From an uncultured Pelagibacteraceae bacterium (GTDB taxonomy: Bacteria > Pseudomonadota > Alphaproteobacteria > Pelagibacterales > Pelagibacteraceae): a DNA stretch of 64,000 bases. Positions within the stretch are counted from its first letter, which is position 1. The number at the start of each line of letters is the position of its first letter. The notes under the pieces were generated by a model. The model searched no databases. It saw only the letters and a list, made by a program, of their open reading frames with translations, and had not been told where the DNA came from. Shown in pieces: positions 41,891-51,652 of the stretch. A program made the position numbers and the translations under genes. The DNA lies in contig CACJUF010000005.1 of assembly GCA_902596515.1 (NCBI GenBank), positions 1-64,000 on the forward strand, in the 5' to 3' direction.

Positions 41891-42976
41891 ATGAAAAAAA
41901 ATATTTTTTTTTTACTACCAGTATTCACCTACGGAGCTGGCCAATCTATTAAGAGAATTATATTAGATCTCAACCATAAAAAGTATAATAAAAACATAAT
42001 TTGTTTAGGAAAATGTCAGTTTAAAAAAGAACTTTTAAAGAAAAAAGTAAAAGTTTATGAATTAAATCATAAAAAATTATTATTTGCTATTACTGATATA
42101 AGAAAAATTTTAGAAAGTAATAAAATCAATAAAAAAATACTAATATCAAATATTCATTACACTAATGTTTTAAGTCTGTTATTTTTTTCTAAAATTAAAG
42201 AATTAAAAATTATTGTAACAGAAAGAACTGCGATAAGAGAATTAGATATTTATTTTGGTTTAATAGATTTTTTTAAAAAGAAGATAATAAAATTATTAGT
42301 TAAAATCTTATATAAAAAAGCTGACGCTATAATTACTAACTCTACAAAATCATCAAAAGATTTAGCTAAAATTGTAAAATTGAAAATTAACACAATATTT
42401 TCCCCATCTTATATTCCAAGTAATTTTAAAGTGAGAAAAAATAGAAATAGAAATAAAATAATAATCGTAGTATCCAGACTTTCTCAGGAAAAAAATATAA
42501 TATATATATTAAAGGCAATAAATTTAATCAAAGATAAAAAATTTATTTTAAAAATAATTGGTGACGGGGAACAAAAAAAAGAGTTGGTAAATTTTGTATA
42601 CAGAAATCAATTATCAAAAAAAGTAAAATTTTTGGATTATAAAAAAAATGTAAAAAAATTTTTTTTAGAGTCTGATCTCTTTATTAATAGCTCATTTTTT
42701 GAAGGTTTTCCTAATGCAGTTGTGGAATCCTTAAAGTATAATGTTCCTGTGATTTGTTCAAAAAGCCATGGAGGTATATTTGATATTTTAAAAAATAATA
42801 GATATGGATATTTATTTGATTTACATAAAATTGAAAATTTATCATCCATAATCTTAAAATTTTTAAATAATAGCAGTAATTTTTTAAAAAAAACTAAAAA
42901 TGCTCAAAATAATTTAAAACGATTTTCAATTAAAAAATCTGTTTTAGATTACGAAAAATTATTAGATAAACTATAA
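41891..42976 (+). CDS. Family 4 (GT-B) glycosyltransferase
   Basis: 361 aa. The C-terminal Glycos_transf_1 domain is clear: IIVVSRLSQEKNI, KIIGDGEQKKELVNFV, and the E-x7-E donor site in FFEGFPNAVVESLKYNVPVICSK. The N-terminal domain has FTYGAGQSIKRII. It probably adds a sugar to a surface polysaccharide in the cytoplasm. It is the first gene after the island scar and opens the polysaccharide cassette. Acceptor and donor are unknown. Confidence 0.88.
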   Translation: MKKNIFFLLPVFTYGAGQSIKRIILDLNHKKYNKNIICLGKCQFKKELLKKKVKVYELNHKKLLFAITDIRKILESNKINKKILISNIHYTNVLSLLFFSKIKELKIIVTERTAIRELDIYFGLIDFFKKKIIKLLVKILYKKADAIITNSTKSSKDLAKIVKLKINTIFSPSYIPSNFKVRKNRNRNKIIIVVSRLSQEKNIIYILKAINLIKDKKFILKIIGDGEQKKELVNFVYRNQLSKKVKFLDYKKNVKKFFLESDLFINSSFFEGFPNAVVESLKYNVPVICSKSHGGIFDILKNNRYGYLFDLHKIENLSSIILKFLNNSSNFLKKTKNAQNNLKRFSIKKSVLDYEKLLDKL

Positions 42977-43026
42977 CTATTACTTCCAAACAAAGGGTGA
43001 TTTTAACGAATGATCTTTATTGATAC

Positions 43027-43968
43027 TCACTTTTTGAATTTAAAAATTTTCATTATTTTTTTATAAAAATTTAATGTAATTCTTCCAAAAAAAATAAATA
43101 GTATTGCACCTGTGCTCTGTTTGTTATGAAGTCGAATTTTTAACTCATTTATTAATGCAGAAAAAAAGCTAACTTTACTTGAGAAATTACTGTTTCCAAG
43201 ATCCCCAAAAACCTCATCACTCTTGGTTCTTATTCCTTTCATTTTATTTGTAACAATAATTCTATATAGCCAGTCATAATCAGATTGTATTTTATAATTA
43301 ATATTTAAAAGTCCTACTTTCCGAAGTGATGTTGACCTAATATAAAAACCTACTACTGTAGAAGGTATAATATTAAATTGTCTTGATATATCCTCGGGTC
43401 TAAAACCTGCGTAAATTTTATTATCTTTTTTGACAGTTCCACATAAAAAATCCATATCTATATTTTCAAAAATATATTTTTTTAATATATCTAATGAATT
43501 TGGATATAAAATATTCGAGGAGTCTACTATGCCCACAAAATCTCCTCGAGCTAATACAAAACCTTTATTCCAAGCGTCCCAGAGATTTTTATCTTTTTCA
43601 CTTACCCAAATATCAATCTCATCACCGTATTCTTTAAAGATGTTTATAGTTTCGTCCCCAGAATTTCCATCAATAATAATCAATTCAATATTGGAATAAT
43701 TTTGATTTAAAATAGAGTCAATCGATTTTGATATATTTTTTTCTTTAAAATTTGGCATTACAATTGAAATTAAAGGAAACCCATTTAATGAGTTTTTAAA
43801 ATGACCGTTATATCTTGCACCTCCGCAAACTTTCTTATTTTCAGATAATTTTTCTGGAAATAACATACTAGAAAATCTATCATCTTGACGGGCTGATAAA
43901 ATTTTGGCTTCCTTAAAAAAAAATTTAATTTTTCCAAATTTATTAGTCTTTTTTATAATGTTTTCCAC
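43027..43968 (-). CDS. Family 2 (GT-A) glycosyltransferase
   Basis: 313 aa. Residues about 68-200 are a GT2 domain: PLISIVMPNFKEKNISKSIDSILNQNYSNIELIIIDGNSGD, then DAWNKGFVLARGDFVGIVDSSN. The metal-binding DxD site is unusual (DSSN). A 65-residue N-terminal extension and a basic, hydrophobic C-terminal end (GAILFIFFGRITLNFYKKIMKIF) suggest membrane association. It is alone on the minus strand in the cassette. The specific reaction is unknown. Confidence 0.85.
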   Translation of the reverse strand: MENIIKKTNKFGKIKFFFKEAKILSARQDDRFSSMLFPEKLSENKKVCGGARYNGHFKNSLNGFPLISIVMPNFKEKNISKSIDSILNQNYSNIELIIIDGNSGDETINIFKEYGDEIDIWVSEKDKNLWDAWNKGFVLARGDFVGIVDSSNILYPNSLDILKKYIFENIDMDFLCGTVKKDNKIYAGFRPEDISRQFNIIPSTVVGFYIRSTSLRKVGLLNINYKIQSDYDWLYRIIVTNKMKGIRTKSDEVFGDLGNSNFSSKVSFFSALINELKIRLHNKQSTGAILFIFFGRITLNFYKKIMKIFKFKK

Positions 43969-44087
43969 AGGCTTAAAAATTTAGCGAATAATTATATTAA
44001 CTATTTTACTCTTACTATCCTACTAATACACTAAATATATAATTTGTAAAAATATTATGAAAAATGTGTTAAATCATTTAATTAGAT

Positions 44088-44996
44088 ATGAAAAAAATTC
44101 TTGTTACGGGTTCAACTGGTTTAGTAGGTAAATATCTTAAAAAAATTATACCTAATGCAAATTATGTCTCTTCAAAAGATTATAATTTGCTTATTCAAAA
44201 TGATGTGAAAAAAATGTTTAAAGAGTTAAGACCAGAAATAGTAATTCACTTAGCTGCTAGAGTTGGGGGTGTACATCATAACATAATTGAACCTGTAAAA
44301 TATTTTGAGGAAAATATAATAATGAATACACAAATGATTAATGAATCATTCAATAATAACGTAAAAAAATTTTTGGGCTTACTAAGTTCTTGTATATATC
44401 CAGATAATATAGATGTTTATCCCATAAAGGAAGATTGCTTGTTTGATGGGGCACCACATTCAGATTTATTTTCATATTCATATTCAAAGAGATGTATGGC
44501 CATACAAATAAATGCTTATAGAAAAAAGCATAAATCAAATTTCAGCTATTTAATTCCATGTAATCTTTATGGAGAATTTGATAAGTTTGATGAGATACAA
44601 GGTCATTTCGTTGGGGCATTAATTAACAAGATTTTAATTGCAAAAAAAAATAGACAAAAATCAATTCAGCTGTTTGGGGATGGCGCCCCTCTTAGACAAT
44701 TTATGCATGCAAAGGACTTAGCTTTTATAATTAAAGAGGTAATTGATAAAGACATAAAAGAAAATTTTAATGTTGGGAACAATGAAAATTTTTCAATTTT
44801 AAAAATTGCAAAACTAGCATTAAGTGTTTGTGATGCGGAAAATTTAAAAATAGAATTTGACAAAAACAAACCAAATGGACAAATGAGAAAAGACATTGAC
44901 TTAAGTTTAATGAAGTCTTTACTTCCTGATTTTAAACCTACGCTTCTTAAAGATGGTTTAAAAGAAGTTTACGAAAAATTAGGTAAAAATGAGTAA
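44088..44996 (+). CDS. GDP-L-fucose synthase-like epimerase/reductase (Fcl/ColC type)
   Basis: Extended SDR, 302 aa. Motifs are VTGSTGLVGKYL (NADPH), HLAARVGGVHHN, LLSSCIYP, catalytic YSYSKRCM (YxxxK) and PCNLYGEFDKFDEIQGHFVGALINK, as in GDP-fucose synthase. The close homologue ColC makes GDP-L-colitose. The DegT-fold enzyme downstream carries the dehydratase-type His, so a colitose-like 3,6-dideoxy route is plausible. Its 3' end overlaps the next gene by 8 nt. Confidence 0.82.
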   Translation: MKKILVTGSTGLVGKYLKKIIPNANYVSSKDYNLLIQNDVKKMFKELRPEIVIHLAARVGGVHHNIIEPVKYFEENIIMNTQMINESFNNNVKKFLGLLSSCIYPDNIDVYPIKEDCLFDGAPHSDLFSYSYSKRCMAIQINAYRKKHKSNFSYLIPCNLYGEFDKFDEIQGHFVGALINKILIAKKNRQKSIQLFGDGAPLRQFMHAKDLAFIIKEVIDKDIKENFNVGNNENFSILKIAKLALSVCDAENLKIEFDKNKPNGQMRKDIDLSLMKSLLPDFKPTLLKDGLKEVYEKLGKNE

Positions 44997-45870
44997 AACA
45001 ATTCTTTTAGGTGGAAGTGGATTTCTTGGACCCGTTATATTGTCAAAAGATCCAGGAATAATTTCAATAGGAAGATCACCAATAGACTCCTCTTTGAAAA
45101 ACAAACATCTCAATATACCTAGTTTAGATAACTTAGAAAAATTAGATAATTTGGAGTTTGATAAAGTAATTTTTTTAATTGGAAGCTCAAATCATCATGA
45201 AATTAACAAAAAAATAACAATGGGTATTGATTACAATGTTTATCCACTTCAAAAAATTTTAAAATATTTATCAAATAGAAAATTGAAAAAATTTATCTGT
45301 TTTACAAGCATGCTTTTGTATGACCAGAGTAAATTGCAAAATCCTGTTGATGAAAAACAAGTTATAGATCCATATACTAATGATTACATATTTAGTAAAT
45401 TCTTATCTGAGGAAATAGTAAGATATTATAAAAAAAAAGTACCTTCAATAATAGTAAGATTAAGTAATATTTATGGTTACACAAAACTAATTAGGCCAGA
45501 TCTTGTTCCAACACTTATGCAAAATGTACTAAACAAAGATGAGGTTACGATATGGAATGATAAACCAAAAAGAGACTTTATTTTTACTGAAGACGCAGCT
45601 GATGCAATATTAAAGTTAATAAATACAAATTATACTGGAGTAATAAATTTAGGAACAGGTGAAATGAACTCAATCAAAACTATTACAAATGAAGTAAAAA
45701 AACTCTCTGGAAAAAATATTAGATCTCTTGACAAACCTGTTAGTGGGCCAATGGAGCTTTCTGTTGACACTACACTGACTAAGAATTTAATTGATTGGAG
45801 CCCTAAATTCACTCTAAAGGAGGGCTTAAAAAAAACTTATGATATTATGAAGAGCTATCATCAAAAATAA
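44989..45870 (+). CDS. NAD-dependent sugar epimerase/dehydratase (extended SDR)
   Basis: 293 aa. LLGGSGFLGPVIL is the Rossmann loop, FTSMLLYDQ the serine strand, DYIFSKFLSE the YxxxK site, RLSNIYGY the substrate strand, and DFIFTEDAADAILKL a common epimerase segment. The exact nucleotide sugar cannot be read from sequence. It is coupled to the upstream gene by an ATGAGTAA overlap, so the two probably act in one pathway. Confidence 0.83.
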   Translation: MSKTILLGGSGFLGPVILSKDPGIISIGRSPIDSSLKNKHLNIPSLDNLEKLDNLEFDKVIFLIGSSNHHEINKKITMGIDYNVYPLQKILKYLSNRKLKKFICFTSMLLYDQSKLQNPVDEKQVIDPYTNDYIFSKFLSEEIVRYYKKKVPSIIVRLSNIYGYTKLIRPDLVPTLMQNVLNKDEVTIWNDKPKRDFIFTEDAADAILKLINTNYTGVINLGTGEMNSIKTITNEVKKLSGKNIRSLDKPVSGPMELSVDTTLTKNLIDWSPKFTLKEGLKKTYDIMKSYHQK

Positions 45871-46055
45871 TAATAGCATAATAGAGAGAAAACCTCATTC
45901 AATACATATAAATATTTTACAATTTCAAAACTATTAAATAAAAATATGAAGAAGTAAAATTAGATATGATAACAAAGAAAATATATTTATAATTATATTT
46001 ATTTTTTTTGGACGATGTTATAAACAAATTCTATAAATACATTAATAATTAAAAA

Positions 46056-47309
46056 ATGAGCTTATTTAAAAAATCTCTTATTAGGAAAAATTACCAATAT
46101 AAACTTTTAGAAGATGGGATTTCTAAAGAAGACATTTTAAAAGCAAAAAATGTTCTTGACTCAAAACAAATCACAATGGCATCCAAAACAAGAAAATTCG
46201 AGGAGATATTTGCCAAAAAAATGGGTGTTAAATATGCATTAATGGTTAACTCAGGTTCATCAGCTAATCTTTTAGCAATTTTTGCCGCTGGAAATCCATT
46301 AAGACAAAATAGGTTAAAACCAGGTGATGAAGTTATTATCCCAGTTTTATGTTGGTCCACATCACTTTGGCCGCTAGTTCAGTTTGGTTTAAAGCCTGTA
46401 TTTATTGATATTGACCCAAAAACATTAAATGTAAATGAGGATGAATTAATTAAGAAAATTACTCCAAAAACTAAATGCATATTTTTAATTAATGTTCATG
46501 GAAACTCTTGCAATCTTTTTAAAGTAAAAAGGATAGCAACAAAAAAAAAGATAATTTTAATTGAAGATAGTTGTGAGTCACTAGGATCTAAACTTAAAGA
46601 CAAATATCTAGGAACATTTGGAGATTTCGGAACCTTTTCTTTTTTTTATTCCCATCAAATTACATCGGGTGAGGGAGGGATGATCGTTTGTCACAATGAT
46701 GAAGATTATGAAATTTTATTTGCTCTAAGGTCTCACGGATGGCTCGGTGGAACAAGATTTTATACTAGACGACTTAAAAGTTACAACCATTATGCAAAGA
46801 AATATCCTTCTTTAGACCCCAGATATATTTTTGTTAATTCTGGATTTAATTTAAGACCAACTGATATTCAAGCAGCTATTGGATTAAATCAATTCATAAG
46901 GTTAAAAAAATTAATAAGAAATAGAAATCAAAATAGAAAATTAATCATGAATTCTCTTAAAAAAGACAAAAGATGGAAAAATCAATTTCAGTTTGTTGAG
47001 CCTGCAAAAAATATAGATCCAAGCTGGATGGGTATTCCTATCATTATAGATGAAAAATATAAAAGAAAAAAAATGAAGTTTTTGAGTTATTTAGATTCAA
47101 AAGGAATTGAAACTCGACCAATTATAAGTGGAGCCTTTACTAATCAACCAGCCACAAAGTTATATAATTTAAATCCAACTAGAAAAAAATTTGCTAAAGC
47201 ACAGAGTGTGCAAGAACTAGGTTTTTTAATTGGTTTACACCAAAAAAAAATATCCAAAAATAATCTATCTTTAATCAGAGATAGCTTTTTAAACATAGAT
47301 AAAATTTAG
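46056..47309 (+). CDS. DegT-fold PLP/PMP enzyme with His at the lysine position (RfbH/ColD-like dehydratase)
   Basis: 417 aa of the DegT/DnrJ/StrS fold: ALMVNSGSSANLLA, EVIIPVLCWSTS, LIEDSCESLG, and the region that normally holds the PLP lysine reads SFFYSHQITSGEGGM. In RfbH and ColD this lysine is replaced by His and the enzyme is a 3-dehydratase, not an aminotransferase. The C-terminal GAFTNQPATKLY also resembles that group. The cofactor is probably pyridoxamine phosphate. The gene ends 1 nt before tRNA-Val. Confidence 0.85.
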   Translation: MSLFKKSLIRKNYQYKLLEDGISKEDILKAKNVLDSKQITMASKTRKFEEIFAKKMGVKYALMVNSGSSANLLAIFAAGNPLRQNRLKPGDEVIIPVLCWSTSLWPLVQFGLKPVFIDIDPKTLNVNEDELIKKITPKTKCIFLINVHGNSCNLFKVKRIATKKKIILIEDSCESLGSKLKDKYLGTFGDFGTFSFFYSHQITSGEGGMIVCHNDEDYEILFALRSHGWLGGTRFYTRRLKSYNHYAKKYPSLDPRYIFVNSGFNLRPTDIQAAIGLNQFIRLKKLIRNRNQNRKLIMNSLKKDKRWKNQFQFVEPAKNIDPSWMGIPIIIDEKYKRKKMKFLSYLDSKGIETRPIISGAFTNQPATKLYNLNPTRKKFAKAQSVQELGFLIGLHQKKISKNNLSLIRDSFLNIDKI

Positions 47310-47310
47310 T

Positions 47311-47385
47311 TGGTGGGCCGTGTTGGTTACGCTCCAACTACCCCTGCAATGTCAATGCAGTACTCTACTATTGAGCTAACGGCCC
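47311..47385 (-). tRNA. tRNA-Val (GAC) with unusual D- and T-loops
   Basis: A 75-nt cloverleaf with encoded CCA: acceptor GGGCCGT/ACGGCCC, D stem GCTC/GAGT, anticodon stem CTGCA/TGCAG, loop TTGACAT (anticodon GAC), T stem GTTGG/CCAAC. The T-loop is AGCGTAA rather than TTCRANT, and the D-loop is AATAGTA without the GG pair that normally contacts the T-loop. All stems are intact, so it is probably expressed but structurally atypical. Confidence 0.85.
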
Positions 47386-47394
47386 CCTAATGAA

Positions 47395-49221
47395 TTAACT
47401 TTCTAAAAAGCTTTTTAGTTGTTTTGATCTACTAGGATGTTTTAGCTTTCTAAGAGCTTTAGCTTCAATCTGTCGAATTCTCTCTCTTGTCACAGAAAAC
47501 TGTAATCCTACTTCTTCTAAGGTGTGGTCAGTATTCATTCCAACTCCAAACCTCATTCTTAAAACTCTTTCTTCTCTTGGTGTTAAAGTCGATAATATTT
47601 TAGTTGTTGCCTCACCTAAATTAGATTTAATCGCCTGCTCTAATGGAGCCAAAGCTTTTGTATCTTCAATAAAGTCGCCTAAACTGCTATCTTCTTCATC
47701 TCCAACTGGTTTTTCTAAAGAAACAGGCTCTTTTGAGATTTTTAAAACTTTTCTTACCTTATCCAAAGGCATGCGAAGTTTTTTTGCTAATTCCTCTGGA
47801 GTTGCCTCTCTGCCAAATTCACTAAGGATTAATCTCTGTGTTCTTACAATTTTATTAATTGTTTCAATCATGTGAACTGGAATTCTAATTGTTCTTGCCT
47901 GATCAGCAATTGATCTTGTAATAGCTTGTCTTATCCACCATGTTGCATAAGTCGAAAATTTATAACCTCTTCGATATTCAAACTTATCAACTGCCTTCAT
48001 TAATCCGATATTCCCTTCCTGAATTAAATCTAAAAATTGAAGACCTCTGTTCGTATATTTTTTTGCAATAGAAATCACGAGCCTTAGATTGGCTTCTACC
48101 ATTTCTTTTTTAGCAATCCTAGACTCTTTCTCCCCTTTTTGAACTCTGCTTACTAACTTTTTAAAGTCAGTTACCGACATTCCGAGTTTATGACTAATTT
48201 CAATTAATCTTTCTCTTATATTTCTAAATTCTTCTTTATTTTTACTAAAAAATTGTTTCCATAATGAATTAGAATCTAAAAACTTTTTCAAATTAGGATT
48301 AATTTCATTTCCTATATAAAACTTAATAAATTCATTTCGAGGTATTTTTTGATCCATCGCAAGCCTTAAAAGATTTCCCTCTAAAGAAATGATTTTTTTA
48401 TTTTCAACATAATGTTTTTGTACAAGTTCCTCTAATACTGATGGGGATAATTGCAAAGATTTAATATTTTCCAAAATATCATTTACAATTTTTGTGTATC
48501 CTTTTTCTTTTGATGGAGAAAAAGTTTGTGAATTAAGAACACAATCTAGTTTCTCTTTTTGATATTTTATTAACTTACGATATTCTTTTGTAAGTATATG
48601 AACAGTTTGTAAAATTTTTGGTTTAATTTCGGACTCCATTGCTGCAAGTGTAGGATTAAAATCATCATCACTTTCATCATTAGAATTATCCTCTTTCTCA
48701 TCTTCTCCAGCATTTTTTTGTTTTGCGCTAGGACCTGTATTTTCATCCTCCATATAATTTGTGTCAATATCAATAATTTCTCTGACTAATATCTCATCCT
48801 TTTGTAATTTTTCATCCCATTCAAATAATTGTTGTGCAGTAATAGGACTTTGAGATAAAGCAATTAACATTACATCTTTTCCAGCTTCAATTCTTTTTGC
48901 GATTGCAATTTCACCTTCTCTAGAAAGTAATTCAACACCACCCATCTCTCTTAAATACATTCTAATTGGGTCGTCACTTTTTTCGATCGTTTTGCCCTCT
49001 TCTTTAGAGGAATTTTCTTTTTTTCTTAAGACTTTAAAGTCTGACTTTTTTTCGACTAATACTATTCCCTCATTTAATATATGAATAAAAGCTTGTGATA
49101 AATTTTCATCTGATAGATTTCTCTTACCAAGAGATTTGCTTAATTCCTCGTGAGTAATAAAACCTCTATGAGTCCCTCGACCCATTAATCTAGCAAATGA
49201 TTTAGTAATAATTCTTTCCAC
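47395..49221 (-). CDS. rpoD: RNA polymerase primary sigma factor RpoD (sigma-70)
   Basis: Housekeeping sigma factor, 608 aa. Region 1.1 is N-terminal. Region 1.2 has [23 protein letters not shown], followed by a non-conserved acidic insert ([17 protein letters not shown]). Regions 2.1-2.4 contain [61 protein letters not shown]. Regions 3 and 4 end in [27 protein letters not shown]. dnaG lies upstream on the same strand, giving a yqeY-dnaG-rpoD macromolecular-synthesis cluster. Confidence 0.98.
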   Translation of the reverse strand: MERIITKSFARLMGRGTHRGFITHEELSKSLGKRNLSDENLSQAFIHILNEGIVLVEKKSDFKVLRKKENSSKEEGKTIEKSDDPIRMYLREMGGVELLSREGEIAIAKRIEAGKDVMLIALSQSPITAQQLFEWDEKLQKDEILVREIIDIDTNYMEDENTGPSAKQKNAGEDEKEDNSNDESDDDFNPTLAAMESEIKPKILQTVHILTKEYRKLIKYQKEKLDCVLNSQTFSPSKEKGYTKIVNDILENIKSLQLSPSVLEELVQKHYVENKKIISLEGNLLRLAMDQKIPRNEFIKFYIGNEINPNLKKFLDSNSLWKQFFSKNKEEFRNIRERLIEISHKLGMSVTDFKKLVSRVQKGEKESRIAKKEMVEANLRLVISIAKKYTNRGLQFLDLIQEGNIGLMKAVDKFEYRRGYKFSTYATWWIRQAITRSIADQARTIRIPVHMIETINKIVRTQRLILSEFGREATPEELAKKLRMPLDKVRKVLKISKEPVSLEKPVGDEEDSSLGDFIEDTKALAPLEQAIKSNLGEATTKILSTLTPREERVLRMRFGVGMNTDHTLEEVGLQFSVTRERIRQIEAKALRKLKHPSRSKQLKSFLES

Positions 49222-49288
49222 AACAATTAGAGTTAGATTGACTTATATAATATCAAATTCGCAAAAATCCATTGATAATTTATTCAGA

Positions 49289-51064
49289 TTAGTTGATTTT
49301 TCTCTCGTTTTTAAGCTCTTTTAGCTGATTAAAAGTCGTTTCACTTAAATCTTCTGAAAACTTCGATTCTAATTCTTGGATTCTTAGTTCCAAATCATGA
49401 TTAAATAAATCTTTCGAAATATCATCTAGTAGCTCTATCACTTGATTATCATTTTTAGGTTTATTTTTTAGAATATGTTTAATTGGCGCAAACTTATATA
49501 TCTTATCTAACAATTGTTTATCAATATTAAGTTTTTCAATATCAATATTTTCATTAGATTTTAATTTATTAATTGCCGAACTTAATATTTGCTTATTAAT
49601 TTCTGAGAATAATTTGATATTTTCTACTAAATGAATATTTGACTGAAAAAGAGATAAGTTATTTAAGAGCAAATATAATAAAGAAAATTCTTTTAACTCA
49701 ACAGCAGTAATTCCCTTACTTTCATTATAAAATTTTTTTGTTGATTCAAGTGATCTTGTTTTCTTAAAAGAAAACTTATTCTTATTTTGATTGGAATGAG
49801 GTGTTAATTCTGTAATTTTCTCTAAAAAAAATTCAAGAACATATTTTTTAATAAAATTATCTTTAATTGTATTTGCTATGGATCTAAGTTTTTTTTCAAA
49901 TATTGCCATAGAAGAGGGATTATTTTTAGTTTGTTTTTTATAATGGCTGAAAATAAATTGGTGAATTGGTAATTTGTTCTGTTTCATAAAATCTAAAAAA
50001 TAGTTTTTACCATTTTTATTCACAAAACTATCAGGGTCTTCTTTATCTGGAAAAAGTAAAAAAGATATTTGTTTTTCAGGTTTCAATTCTTTAATAGAAT
50101 TTTCTGCTGCTCTTAAAGCAGCTTTATAGCCACTTTCATCTCCATCGAAACAGATTATAATGTCATCAAAGAACTGATTTAATGTTAAAATTTGTTTATC
50201 AGTTAAAGAAGTACCAAGATTTGCAACAACATTTTCAACTCCATTTTTGCTTAAACCAACTACATCCATATAACCTTCAACTAAAAAAATATGATCTAAC
50301 TTATTAGATAATTTTCTTGCTTGATCTAAATTATAAAGATTTGAACCCTTTTTAAAAAAGTAAGTTTCTGGTGAATTAATATATTTTGCTAAATAATCTA
50401 AATTTTCAATTATTCTACCACCCAAAGCAATCGGCTGTCCTGAAATATTGTTTATCGGAAATATCAATCTCCCTTTGAATCTCTCTACACATTTTTTTTT
50501 CTTTTCATCAAAATAAAATAAACCACTTTCTAATAAAGTTTTTTCATCAAATTCTTTTTTAAGTTCATCAAAAAAACTTGGATTTTTTTCAACAAAACCA
50601 ATTTTAAATTTTTTAACTTCATTTTTACCTAATGATCTATTCTTTAAATAATCTCTGGCATTTGAAAATTTTTCATTTTTTAATAGCTGATCATGATAAT
50701 AATCAACATATTTGCTATAAATTGATAAATACTCTTTCCAATTTTTTTCTCTCTCTTCATCTTGTTTTGTAAATAGATATGGTTGCATTCCTGCAATATT
50801 AGCAAGATATTTTACTGCTTCTCCAAACCTTAAGTTTTGAGTTTTCATAACAAAATCAAAAATATTTCCATGCTCTGAAGTTGCGAAGCAATGATAAAAT
50901 TCTTTTTCATCATTAACTGTAAAGGAAGGAGTTTTCTCATTTTTAAAAGGTGATAGTCCAACAAACTCCTTTCCTCTTTTTTTTAAAGCTACAACTTTTG
51001 AAACAACGCTAGAAACTTTAAGACGAGTTTTAATTTCATCTAGATATTCTTTTGGATATTTCAT
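49289..51064 (-). CDS. dnaG: DNA primase DnaG with altered zinc-ribbon ligands
   Basis: Makes RNA primers at the replication fork. 591 aa. N-terminal primase zinc-ribbon fold (GLSPFKNEKTPSF...YHCFATSEHG), TOPRIM core with FLVEGYMDVVGLSKNGVENVVANLGTSLT and CFDGDESGYKAALRA, then a C-terminal helicase-binding region. In the zinc ribbon only one of the four classical ligands remains: S38 for Cys, K41 for His, C59 retained, T62 for Cys. It overlaps yqeY by 1 nt and is followed by rpoD. Confidence 0.96.
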   Translation of the reverse strand: MKYPKEYLDEIKTRLKVSSVVSKVVALKKRGKEFVGLSPFKNEKTPSFTVNDEKEFYHCFATSEHGNIFDFVMKTQNLRFGEAVKYLANIAGMQPYLFTKQDEEREKNWKEYLSIYSKYVDYYHDQLLKNEKFSNARDYLKNRSLGKNEVKKFKIGFVEKNPSFFDELKKEFDEKTLLESGLFYFDEKKKKCVERFKGRLIFPINNISGQPIALGGRIIENLDYLAKYINSPETYFFKKGSNLYNLDQARKLSNKLDHIFLVEGYMDVVGLSKNGVENVVANLGTSLTDKQILTLNQFFDDIIICFDGDESGYKAALRAAENSIKELKPEKQISFLLFPDKEDPDSFVNKNGKNYFLDFMKQNKLPIHQFIFSHYKKQTKNNPSSMAIFEKKLRSIANTIKDNFIKKYVLEFFLEKITELTPHSNQNKNKFSFKKTRSLESTKKFYNESKGITAVELKEFSLLYLLLNNLSLFQSNIHLVENIKLFSEINKQILSSAINKLKSNENIDIEKLNIDKQLLDKIYKFAPIKHILKNKPKNDNQVIELLDDISKDLFNHDLELRIQELESKFSEDLSETTFNQLKELKNERKIN

Positions 51065-51525
51065 TATTTATTTAATATTTGTTTTAACAAGGCACCAGCT
51101 TTTGAAAAATCAATTTCATCAGCATGCTTTTTTTTTAATTCACCCATTACTTTTCCCATGTCTTTAATAGAGCTTGCACCTAATTTAGAAATAGTTTCCT
51201 CACATATCTTTTTAGTATCTTCATCATTCAGCTGCTTAGGTAAAAAACTTGATAGAATATTAAATTCGTTTTGCTCAATTTCTAAAAGGTCAGAGCGATT
51301 ATTCTTTTTATAAATATCGATTGATTCGGTTCTTTGCTTCATCATTTTTTTTAATAATTTTTTAATATCTTCATCATCTGTTTCTTTTTTGTTAGGACCA
51401 GACCTATTTGAAATATCGAGATCCTTAATTGATGATAAAATTAACCTGTAAGTTGAGATTTTAGTTTTATCTTTAGATTTAAGGGCATTTTTATATTCTG
51501 TTTCAATTGTTACTTTTAACGACAT
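51064..51525 (-). CDS. yqeY: YqeY/GatB-like domain protein
   Basis: 153 aa of the YqeY family, related to the tRNA-binding tail of GatB. MSLKVTIETEYKNALKSKDKTKISTYRLILSSIKDLDI, EDIKKLLKKMMKQRTESIDIYKKNNR, EQNEFNILSSFLPKQL and the GKVMGELKKKHADEIDFSKAGALLKQIL tail are diagnostic. A role in amidation or misacylated-tRNA handling is assumed, not proven. It sits one base upstream of dnaG, a frequent arrangement, and is divergent from carA across 127 nt. Confidence 0.92.
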   Translation of the reverse strand: MSLKVTIETEYKNALKSKDKTKISTYRLILSSIKDLDISNRSGPNKKETDDEDIKKLLKKMMKQRTESIDIYKKNNRSDLLEIEQNEFNILSSFLPKQLNDEDTKKICEETISKLGASSIKDMGKVMGELKKKHADEIDFSKAGALLKQILNK

Positions 51526-51652
51526 AATTTTTTTAATCTACTTTAAAGAAAAAATTCTTCAAAAGAAAAATTGTTTTTTTACAATTTTATAATACATCTC
51601 TGTTGCGATAATAAATCAATTATTGTATTAACCTTTAACTTATGAGTTGTAA

